Shown one piece after another: positions 25,523 through 32,749 of a stretch of 64,000 bases of DNA. Location of the stretch: assembly GCF_024734665.1 (NCBI RefSeq), contig NZ_CP102931.1, positions 6,570,001 to 6,634,000 on the forward strand. The letters are read 5' to 3'. Positions within the stretch are counted from its first letter, which is position 1; each line of letters starts with the position of its first letter. The notes below the pieces were generated by a model. That model saw nothing but the letters and a program-made list of their open reading frames with translations. It did not search any database and had not been told where the DNA came from. Both the position numbers and the translations under genes were made by a program. Origin of the DNA: Variovorax paradoxus. Its GTDB lineage: Bacteria > Pseudomonadota > Gammaproteobacteria > Burkholderiales > Burkholderiaceae_C.

Positions 25523-26335
25523 TCAGCGTTCGGTCTTCAAGGCTTGGGCGGCCATATCCTTGGCCACTCCCGCGACGAAAGCCCTCACGAGTTCCTCGAC
25601 CTCGAAGGTGTCGAGGAACGGCACGAACCATATCCCCGCGCTCGGCAAAAGCCCTGGCGCTCGCACCTGCTCTGGCGTCACGCGAGGCACGAAGATCTCC
25701 GCCAGGTAGCCCTCCAGCACGAAGACAAAAGACACTGACCTTGCGTGCTGCCGGTCAAACGGAGAGATCGATATCTGCTTGAGCTCCGCTGACGTAAGCC
25801 GCCGCTCTTGTGAGCGTGTTGTATCCGTCAGGATTGAGACACGCACACCGAACAAACGCGCTGGGGCCGCCTGCTGTGCCAGAAGCAAGGTTCGCAGCCG
25901 CTCTTTCAGAGAGGCTTCCAGCCAGACTTTTGAGTAAACCTCTTGCACCGAGACAGCGGCACGCCAAAGCAAGCTCATGAAGAAAAGCTTCAGCGCCGCA
26001 TGGTTGATTGCCTGGAAAGTGACGCCAGCGGGATGCGCGCGTCGCACAGCAGAACGAGTGCTGCGCATCGTGTCGAAGAACACTTTTTCGCATCGCCCGA
26101 CCAGCATCTCGCACGCCCCGCACAGCAGCCGCTCCGACCAGCTATTAATCGTCGTATCGATGTCGCCCTCCGGTGCGTCATCAAAGGTGATCATTTTTCC
26201 GGAGTTCTCTCGCTTGATACCCCGGAAAATCGCATTTGGAATGACGTGCGAGATTCGCAGTTCCGCGTCCTTTTGACACAGCACACAGGTGCCGCGGTGC
26301 CTGCGCTGCTCAGCAGCGGCCTCCACGCTACTCAT
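25523..26335 (-). CDS. HNH-like zinc-cluster protein, second of a pair
   Basis: 270 residues from ATG 26335, overlapping the stop of the preceding gene by one base (TGATG). Near the N-terminus CVLCQKDAELRISHVIPNAI is followed about 35 residues later by LLCGACEMLVGRCE. The CxxC-SHxxP-CxxC order is that of HNH-type nucleases in several defence families. The remaining 180 residues are unrecognised. It is translationally coupled to the other HNH-like gene, so the two probably act together. Confidence 0.65.
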   Translation of the reverse strand: MSSVEAAAEQRRHRGTCVLCQKDAELRISHVIPNAIFRGIKRENSGKMITFDDAPEGDIDTTINSWSERLLCGACEMLVGRCEKVFFDTMRSTRSAVRRAHPAGVTFQAINHAALKLFFMSLLWRAAVSVQEVYSKVWLEASLKERLRTLLLAQQAAPARLFGVRVSILTDTTRSQERRLTSAELKQISISPFDRQHARSVSFVFVLEGYLAEIFVPRVTPEQVRAPGLLPSAGIWFVPFLDTFEVEELVRAFVAGVAKDMAAQALKTER

Positions 26336-27024
26336 CAAAAGCCCGCGATGCGCAGATAGTTGCGCATGGTCGATGGATGCCAGGAATTGGCCACCGGCGG
26401 GTGAAGCTTCTCGGTCCCAAGATAGATAATCCTGACTATCAGTCGGTCGACCTCGTACTCCCAGTGCGCCCAAGCGAGTTCGCCGTCCACTAGGTAAGCG
26501 TTCACCGGCGTGCGCGCGAGTCGTCGCTGGGTTTGCGCCGACGCCCGGGTTCCGAAAACAATGCGTACCCTGGGGTGTGGCATGCCATTGAGAATGGCAT
26601 GCGAGAAGGGCTCGATCTCGATCGGGATAGTGTGCTCGACGATTAAGCAGCCAAACAGCTTTAGAAAGAAGAGGTGCGCGCCAAGCATTCCATCGCGTAC
26701 ACCGCCTGAGAAGATACCGCCTAGCCGCACCATCGTGCCGCTCCGAATCGGCGGGTCATAGGAGCGCAAACCTTGCGACAACTTCTCCCAGGCAACATCG
26801 TGAGGCTGCGTCCTTTGATGATTGCAGTAGGCACAGATCGGGGTGTTGTATTTCAGCTTCCCTGACTTGATGCTCCCGACGGGCTGGTTGCGTCGGTCTG
26901 CCTGATGGAAGAACAGTGGGGACTTCTGCGTGACGTTGAGGCCCATCACCGCCTTGACGTCGGACGCCTTGATCATGTGCTCGTGGGTGGTTGCCGCCTC
27001 ACCGCAAATCCAGCACGTGGTCAT
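26335..27024 (-). CDS. HNH-like protein, first of a pair
   Basis: 229 residues. The N-terminus MTTCWICGEAATTHEHMIKASDVKA followed by NTPICAYCNHQRTQPHD gives a CxxC...HEH...CxxCN...R pattern, close to the HNH/treble-clef fold (the H-E-H may hold the general base and a metal ligand). The C-terminal two-thirds is beta-rich and not recognised. ATG at 27024 is the first Met before the zinc motif. It sits 49 bases after the PIN-like gene on the same strand. Confidence 0.65.
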   Translation of the reverse strand: MTTCWICGEAATTHEHMIKASDVKAVMGLNVTQKSPLFFHQADRRNQPVGSIKSGKLKYNTPICAYCNHQRTQPHDVAWEKLSQGLRSYDPPIRSGTMVRLGGIFSGGVRDGMLGAHLFFLKLFGCLIVEHTIPIEIEPFSHAILNGMPHPRVRIVFGTRASAQTQRRLARTPVNAYLVDGELAWAHWEYEVDRLIVRIIYLGTEKLHPPVANSWHPSTMRNYLRIAGF

Positions 27025-27073
27025 CGTTGGTCTGCTGCGTTTGTCATTGCACGAAATCGAGCTAACTACGGCG

Positions 27074-27679
27074 TCAAGCCGGGGGCAACGCGTAGGTGAC
27101 TTTCTCGTTGACCACCGCCGCCCAGCCTTTGGTCTGGACTTCCGCCACGATAGCCGTGACTTCCTCCTCAGCCAAATGCTTTTGAAAGAGCGAGGAAATC
27201 GTGCTGGACAGGGTCTTGACCGTTCGCGGCTTGGATGTACCGAGCTGCTGCAGCTTGGTCAGGACGACCGACAGCTTATCCTCGAGTGACCGCGTGTTAG
27301 ACATCTTAAAAAACGGAATGTCCGTGACGTCTCTCGAGCGAGCCGCAAGCACTTTCTTGTCCTTGAGATGTTTGATCAGCGGGTCGAAGCCGGTGTCTTT
27401 CGAGATGACATGAAAAAATGCCGTTGGGTCTGCAGCTGCCAGCTGCCCTATATAGAGGGCAATATGGAAGTCCAAGGCGTTCGACCCATTGCCCGAGATC
27501 TTCACGTACTCCGCGTTGCTTCCGATCCGTTGCAATGCGTTGGCGATCTCGAATGGGATCTTGTTCTGCGTCGCGCCGACGAAGACGATGACCTTGAAGT
27601 GCTCGTGATCGAGCATTGCCACCGCCTCCGGCTGGACGTTCTCGAAGTCGATCAGGACGTAGTTCGTTCGCAGTGTCAT
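27074..27679 (-). CDS. PIN/NYN-like putative ribonuclease
   Basis: 201 residues from ATG 27679. The first half is a NYN-type PIN domain: NYVLIDFENVQPEAV with Asp and Glu/Asn near residue 11-14, then GNGSNALDFHIALYIGQLA, and FFHVISKDTGFDPLIKHLK with the distal acidic residues. The second half (residues about 130-201) looks like a small helical winged-helix-type RNA-binding domain: LSSTISSLFQKHLAEEEVTA. Members cleave RNA and are found in toxin and defence contexts. It leads HNH-HNH in the same direction; the 169-base gap upstream could hold a promoter, though I see no consensus one. Confidence 0.7.
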   Translation of the reverse strand: MTLRTNYVLIDFENVQPEAVAMLDHEHFKVIVFVGATQNKIPFEIANALQRIGSNAEYVKISGNGSNALDFHIALYIGQLAAADPTAFFHVISKDTGFDPLIKHLKDKKVLAARSRDVTDIPFFKMSNTRSLEDKLSVVLTKLQQLGTSKPRTVKTLSSTISSLFQKHLAEEEVTAIVAEVQTKGWAAVVNEKVTYALPPA

Positions 27680-27848
27680 GAAAACGAGAGGCTGTTGGGG
27701 ATGCCGGGATTTTGCGGCATCGCCGCTCAGTATCTCGAATCCGCTTCGGCAACCCCTGGGTATGGGCATTCGCTTGAGCCAATCCTTCGATGGGTCTGGT
27801 GGTGGGGGCCGTCTGCCCTGCCGCATCTCTTGTCGACTCCGATGGGTG

Positions 27849-28844
27849 TCAGCCCACTGGTCGTTGGTCGATCGGGAAGGTGCGAATGTTCACCTGAATC
27901 ACACTGATAGCCGGTGGCACATCAAGTGAACTGAGCAGTTCTGGCGGCGGCGCTGGCGGATCCTCGACGTAGCCGTCGTAGTTCGATCCCATGAACGACA
28001 TCACGTTGGAGCTGTTGGCTCGCGATTGGCCGCCGTACCCCGTCATCGGACCGGGCTTAAAGTCACCGAGAAGGTCCCAGACCAATCTTGACCATTCACA
28101 GGCTGCAGCAGGGCCTTTGTCCCGAATCACACGCCCGACGGTGCCAGATATCGCGAGGTCCCGCATGGCTGCCAAGAAGCTGGTCGTCGGGGCAATTGAG
28201 TTCGAAGAGCGGTTCTTCGGCCATCCAATTTGAAGCGGCTCGCACGGGGTGCAGCCTGGGCACCAGTTCGCCTTCTTCGGCATCATCAGATACCGTGCAC
28301 AGTCCCTCAGACCCGTACCAATGCCGAACGTGTAGTCTCCTATGTGGCCTGTCAGATTGACGTCCCTATAGACAGATAGTGGTCGGGTGCGGCAGAGACC
28401 TTCGAGAAGCAGACGCTCCTTCTTGGTCGAAGGATTTGATGGCAGAGCGTCGTGGCGCTTCACGGTCTTGCCCTGCAACAGCACCCCAGTGCGGTTCACG
28501 AGCTTTCCCGTCATGTCCATCTGGTTCACGATGAACAGCAGGTCTGCTAATTCGCACTGCGCCAGCTTCTTGCCGCTCGGCAAGTAGCCTTGCACTTGAG
28601 GCGTGCCGTCGATCCAGAAGGACTCCGCCGACACTTTCGCGGACGTCCCTGCAGCCTTCAAACCCCCGACCACCCACCGCGCCAAGGCGTTCAGACTGTG
28701 CTTGGAATGAAGCGCTGCCAATTGCCAGCGCTCCTCGGAACGCCAACCGGAAGTGTTGAACTCTTGGTACAGGGCATTCCAATACTGCCAGCCGAACTCA
28801 CAAGCTCCTGCGGGCACCTTCGGCCGAGAAAATGGTTTTGACAT
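27849..28844 (-). CDS. Unknown protein in the defence cargo
   Basis: 331 residues, soluble, unrecognised. Features: an N-terminal PFSRPKVPAGACEFGWQYWN, a central Lys/Arg patch (KTVKRHDALPSNPSTKKERL), a Cys pair ANWCPGCTPCEPLQIGW that may bind zinc, a Gly/Ser-rich part (GPMTGYGGQSRANSSNVMSF), and a Pro-rich stretch (EDPPAPPPELL). No signal peptide or transmembrane helix. It lies 61 bases after the membrane protein at 28,906-30,483, same strand, suggesting a two-gene unit. Function not inferable. Confidence 0.6.
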   Translation of the reverse strand: MSKPFSRPKVPAGACEFGWQYWNALYQEFNTSGWRSEERWQLAALHSKHSLNALARWVVGGLKAAGTSAKVSAESFWIDGTPQVQGYLPSGKKLAQCELADLLFIVNQMDMTGKLVNRTGVLLQGKTVKRHDALPSNPSTKKERLLLEGLCRTRPLSVYRDVNLTGHIGDYTFGIGTGLRDCARYLMMPKKANWCPGCTPCEPLQIGWPKNRSSNSIAPTTSFLAAMRDLAISGTVGRVIRDKGPAAACEWSRLVWDLLGDFKPGPMTGYGGQSRANSSNVMSFMGSNYDGYVEDPPAPPPELLSSLDVPPAISVIQVNIRTFPIDQRPVG

Positions 28845-28905
28845 GTTTTTTTGGCGAGGCTGTTGTGGCCTTGTTGTCGATGCCTGTCGAGGGACAGATC
28901 ACCCG

Positions 28906-30483
28906 TTAGTTGACAAGCAGTTTCCACATCGCGCTTATATTGGCTATCCATTTGTCGGGGAGCGCAGCGAGTAGCGAACCGAGACCAACCAAGAGTGCCG
29001 CGATGGTCAGCAACTCCATACGGCGCTGAGTTCGAATGCTTTCTTGAATGCTTAAGATGGTGGAGACCTGTTCGAAGTGTTCTCTCGTCGAAGACTCATC
29101 TACGATGATTCCGGAAGCTAGGGAGTGGACTCTTGCCCGCAATACTTCAGCTATCTGAACGTCGGGTTCACCTTTCCCCCATGCGGGGGCAGTGAAGTCC
29201 TCGCAATCGTGGCGATACTGGCCTGTCGATTTGGACTCTTCAACAAGTTCACGAGCCGCTACGGGAATGCCCAGGTTTTGATCGAAGAACTGCTGAATTT
29301 CTTGAATCTTTCGAAATACCCGGCCTTTGTTCTGGGAGACATTGAGACCCTCGCGAGCGACTTTCAAATCTCTGGATACTTCAGTAAGGTATGCCGTGAC
29401 TGCAAAGTGGCAGAGAAGGCCCTCTAGCCTCTCGTGGCACATATGCATGTATGCGCGTTCCCCGGCCCCGTACACCTCCAGTTGCTTCGTCGGCAACTGC
29501 GTCGTTATTAGATTGACTGTTAGCCAGAAACGATGCTCATGCGGCCACCGTGCCCTTTCCTCAGTAAATTGCAAACTTGGAATTTCTCGACATGTCCAAA
29601 CACTGGATCGTCCGACGTTGGCCAAAATTCGTTGCCAGTCAAAGAATCCCCCCCTGAAGTCTTGAGAGAACAGTGCCTGCGATTCCGTAGTTAGAAATTC
29701 CGCTGCTGGATGTCGTTCGGGTCGATTGGTAGCAGCAAAAAACCCGGGAAGATGAACACGAAACCATTTGTGGGCCATCAAAAGCACATCTTCCCTCGCG
29801 CGTGCCATTGCGCGTTGTTTTAGATGCACGGGGTCAAGCTCACCTATGGTCCAATCGGGCAGTCTCTGTCGCTGCGAGATCCGGTCCTTATTGAGTTCAC
29901 GTTCGTATCTGGTGGCAGCCTCAGGCTTCATGACGAAGCACACAACAACGCAAGTCACTGAGGGCACTACCTGGTGAAGCCTAACTATCAGGTGATCCAC
30001 CTCATCGGGAAGCGAAGCATAGTTTCCCTTAAGAAGATACTTTCCTCGGTCGGCACGCTTGGTTACGTAGCCGACGTTATACGTACCGCCAAGGCCGTAG
30101 GTTCGTTGCTGCTGGACCCATTCAAGTGCACCCCCCTCGTTGTGTGATCTGAAACCAGCGGACCAACCAAGCGTTTCCAGGGCGGAATACAGTCGGTCGC
30201 TTTCAGTTGGGCCGAAAATTTCCATGGCCCAGAACGCACTAAGACGCAAATTCTCCTCTGCAGGGACGCGGCTCTCCTGGTTCGCCTCCAAATCGTGCTT
30301 GAGCTGATACTCACGGTCTCGCCCAGGCGATGGCAACAAATTGGGCAACAGCCAATGTGTCCTCCACCACAGGGAGCGAGAGAGTCGTTTGAGAGGACTC
30401 TCCGATAGAGGCTTGGTTGCATTCACTTTGACAGCAGATGTTGCTACTCCTTCCGGGCCCGCAGGAATCTCTTGTTGTGGCAT
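28906..30483 (-). CDS. Unknown protein with a C-terminal membrane anchor
   Basis: 525 residues from ATG 30483 (an in-frame ATG at 30528 is also possible; neither has a clear ribosome-binding site). Most of the protein is soluble and rich in Trp and Arg. The end carries a helix RTQRRMELLTIAALLVGLGS and the continuing LLAALPD before a second weak hydrophobic stretch, so it is probably anchored by its C-terminus with the bulk in the cytoplasm. No known catalytic motif seen. With the downstream 331-residue protein it resembles a sensor-plus-membrane-effector pair typical of abortive-infection modules, by architecture only. Confidence 0.55.
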   Translation of the reverse strand: MPQQEIPAGPEGVATSAVKVNATKPLSESPLKRLSRSLWWRTHWLLPNLLPSPGRDREYQLKHDLEANQESRVPAEENLRLSAFWAMEIFGPTESDRLYSALETLGWSAGFRSHNEGGALEWVQQQRTYGLGGTYNVGYVTKRADRGKYLLKGNYASLPDEVDHLIVRLHQVVPSVTCVVVCFVMKPEAATRYERELNKDRISQRQRLPDWTIGELDPVHLKQRAMARAREDVLLMAHKWFRVHLPGFFAATNRPERHPAAEFLTTESQALFSQDFRGGFFDWQRILANVGRSSVWTCREIPSLQFTEERARWPHEHRFWLTVNLITTQLPTKQLEVYGAGERAYMHMCHERLEGLLCHFAVTAYLTEVSRDLKVAREGLNVSQNKGRVFRKIQEIQQFFDQNLGIPVAARELVEESKSTGQYRHDCEDFTAPAWGKGEPDVQIAEVLRARVHSLASGIIVDESSTREHFEQVSTILSIQESIRTQRRMELLTIAALLVGLGSLLAALPDKWIANISAMWKLLVN

Positions 30484-30527
30484 GGAGTTTCTTGGTTGGA
30501 GATACCTGCGCACTGTAGCGCGTCCCA

Positions 30528-30647
30528 TCTAGGCCGATTCAGGAACCACTTGTCGTATAGCTTGGCGAGATCGCCTGATCTCACCAGCGCCTCGATGCTT
30601 TCGTCGACGGCTTTCTTGAAGGTCGGATCACCGACTAGCCGCCACCT
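30528..30647 (-). pseudogene. Amino-acid ABC transporter binding protein, C-terminal scrap (GltI-like)
   Basis: About 40 residues, LVGDPTFKKAVDESIEALVR then SGDLAKLYDKWFLNRP. This is the very C-terminus of glutamate/aspartate-type periplasmic binding proteins (DPAFKK.VD..I..L..SGE..KLYDKWF). Everything upstream of it is missing, and it now continues the frame of an IS66 orfA scrap. It marks a past rearrangement between the cargo and the recombinase genes. Confidence 0.75.
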
Positions 30648-30695
30648 GAGATATGGGCACGGTGTTGCGGCACGACGATGGCGATCTCGTTGCGC

Positions 30696-30788
30696 AGCTT
30701 GCCGGCACGCCTCCAGGACCTCGGCCTTGAACTGCGCGCTGTGTTTACGGAACTTGGCCCGCTTAACCACAGCATTCATCGCGGACAC
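30696..30788 (-). pseudogene. IS66-type OrfA N-terminal scrap
   Basis: About 31 residues, MSAMNAVVKRAKFRKHSAQF then KAEVLEACRQ, matching the start of the small IS66-family OrfA protein (VVKRxxYRxHTxEFKAQVxEACRQPG). It breaks off into unrelated codons and then the GltI-like scrap. No terminal repeats of an intact IS are visible. Confidence 0.65.
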
Positions 30789-30878
30789 GATGCCTGCAGC
30801 CTCTCAGTGAATCAAGATGCCTTCACCGCGCGCTTACCGCAGATGACGAAGAGTCGCGAGAAGTTCGCCCTCTGGGCG

Positions 30879-32138
30879 TTACTCGAAGCTTGCACCCACG
30901 ACTTCTTTACGAGCGAGTTCGACGGACTGCTGATAGATGACATAAGGTCGGATCGACTCGAGATTTTTATGGCCCACCTTCATTCCTACGGCTGCGGTGA
31001 TCGCGTCGGTTGAGGTGTCCAGTCCAGCTGCAAGCCTGTAGCGAATCTCTTCCATGATCGCAACGTTAATAAATCGATGCCGGAATGCGTGTACGGCTGC
31101 TCCAGGTGGAGCGTCCAAAGCTAGGCGCATGTACCGTCCCAGGATCTGCGTCAGGGTTCGATCTTCGAGCGGACGACCATCGCGCGAAGAGAGAAAGAGC
31201 CGACCGTGCATCTGACCGGCCAACCATCCTCGGCATTTGGACATCGGCAGAAGATAGTGTCTGATGTACTGCTGAACCCTCAGATAAAGCCAGGTTGGAA
31301 AAGCAAAGCCATCTTCGTAGCCGAACTTCTGATGGTTTGGGACCACGTACACAAACTCTCCAAGCGCCGGCTGAGAAAACTGTTCGACAAGCAACGAATT
31401 AATCGATGCCCTTCGCAGGCCCGTGGCGCTGGCAATGTCTACGATCAGGACGTTCCGGTGAGCGACGAAAGGAAGTGCGGCGTCGGCCTGCATCATCTCC
31501 ACCACTTTCAAGCGTTCATCGTTGGAGGGTACAAACACTCGCTTGTGTTTGGAAGCCTTTCCCGTCCTTCGAAACAACAGTGGGTAGTCCGTCTGTCGTA
31601 CGCCGGACCATTTATAGCGGGTATCTTTTCGGCCAGCTGCTTTTGTATGCTCGGGAAGTGCAGACCGCACGCGCGCGCCTCTGGGGCCGATCAATCCGGC
31701 AGGAACACGCTCATCCTGTTGCAACCAGCAAAGCCAAACATAGACAGCGCGAAGCCTAGTGTTGACTGTTTCCATTGAAGTACGAGCCTTCTGCTTGCTT
31801 CGCGCAGCGTGTTGGACAGCCCTGAACTCAGCATCGCGAAACTCTGTCAGCAGGGAATCGCACATGGCACGGGTTGCAACTGCACATGTCGGACTCGCCC
31901 GGACATCGAATTCCTCTTCGAGACGGATGTTCTTTAACCTGACAAACGCCCAAAACCTCTTCAAGTGGTACAGGCGGGTCGAGATCGTTTTCTCATCGAG
32001 CTTCTCTTGCCTCGAAAGAAAGATTGCGTAGTCGGTCAGGTCGTCTGCCAACCGTCCACTGCTCAAGTCGTACACAAGGAACTCCTTGCGGCCGGACATC
32101 TGCACAGTAGTGATAAGGAGATTGTCAGCGTGCGTCAT
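30879..32138 (-). CDS. Tyrosine recombinase (site-specific integrase), catalytically complete
   Basis: 419 residues, last gene of the four-gene recombinase operon. The catalytic set is complete: Arg242 in ASATGLRRASINSLL, His350 and Arg353 in VHAFRHRFINVA, His390 in MKVGHKNLESIRPYVIY, and the nucleophile Tyr399. An N-terminal SAM-like core-binding domain (residues about 30-140) precedes it. Size and motifs resemble TnpA of Tn554-type elements. ATG at 32138 overlaps the previous stop (ATGA). It should perform strand exchange for island excision and integration. Confidence 0.9.
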   Translation of the reverse strand: MTHADNLLITTVQMSGRKEFLVYDLSSGRLADDLTDYAIFLSRQEKLDEKTISTRLYHLKRFWAFVRLKNIRLEEEFDVRASPTCAVATRAMCDSLLTEFRDAEFRAVQHAARSKQKARTSMETVNTRLRAVYVWLCWLQQDERVPAGLIGPRGARVRSALPEHTKAAGRKDTRYKWSGVRQTDYPLLFRRTGKASKHKRVFVPSNDERLKVVEMMQADAALPFVAHRNVLIVDIASATGLRRASINSLLVEQFSQPALGEFVYVVPNHQKFGYEDGFAFPTWLYLRVQQYIRHYLLPMSKCRGWLAGQMHGRLFLSSRDGRPLEDRTLTQILGRYMRLALDAPPGAAVHAFRHRFINVAIMEEIRYRLAAGLDTSTDAITAAVGMKVGHKNLESIRPYVIYQQSVELARKEVVGASFE

Positions 32139-32749
32139 ACTCGACGTAGTCTCGCGTCTCTGCTCAGTCTCTTTTTCAAATCGGCGTTCTCCTCCTCGAG
32201 GGCCAAGACCCTCGACTGGAGTTCCGCAATCATCCTTTTGGCTTCCGCGTCGGAAGACTGTTTTGCATATTTGACGACGTCATAGCTATCTCTCAGTTCA
32301 CTCAGGAGAAATCGCGCTCGAATGATCTCGCGATTGGCGATCGCAGTCAGATCCCTTTCGGCTTTCAAACGCCCTTGCAATCCTCTGATTGATTCTTCAC
32401 GACGATCCGGCGACTGCCTTTCACTGTGCTTTCGTACTGAATCGATTAGTTGCTGAACCTCAAATCGCACGTCTGGATGCGCACGAAGTGTCTGGTTCGA
32501 GTTCGGATGACATCGCGGAACCTCTGATCGATCAAGAGTTGCATGGTTAGAAGATCCATCCCACAGATTGAACTGTCGTATCGATTTTGGCAATGCTTTC
32601 AAGGCGTCAGTCGATCCCTCTGCTTTGCCATGGTTCCTCAAGGTCTGAATCAGCAAATCGCGCTTCTGCAAAATGTTTGTCAGAGCATCCGCCGCGTTCT
32701 TGGCCGCGATTGGAGGCGCTCCCCGCTGCTTGGGCTTTGCTGCTTTCAT
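32135..32749 (-). CDS. Coiled-coil accessory protein of the recombinase operon
   Basis: 204 residues from ATG 32749, which overlaps the stop of the 756-residue recombinase (ATGA); a longer frame upstream is rejected. The N-terminus is basic (KAAKPKQRGAPP), the middle unrecognised, and the C-terminal 60 residues are a clear coiled coil (RMIAELQSRVLALEEENADL). It has no catalytic motif. The position between two recombinases and the coiled coil recall TnpC of Tn554, which sets insertion orientation and frequency, or the third protein of gamma-mobile-trio modules; neither homology is shown. Confidence 0.7.
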   Translation of the reverse strand: MKAAKPKQRGAPPIAAKNAADALTNILQKRDLLIQTLRNHGKAEGSTDALKALPKSIRQFNLWDGSSNHATLDRSEVPRCHPNSNQTLRAHPDVRFEVQQLIDSVRKHSERQSPDRREESIRGLQGRLKAERDLTAIANREIIRARFLLSELRDSYDVVKYAKQSSDAEAKRMIAELQSRVLALEEENADLKKRLSRDARLRRV

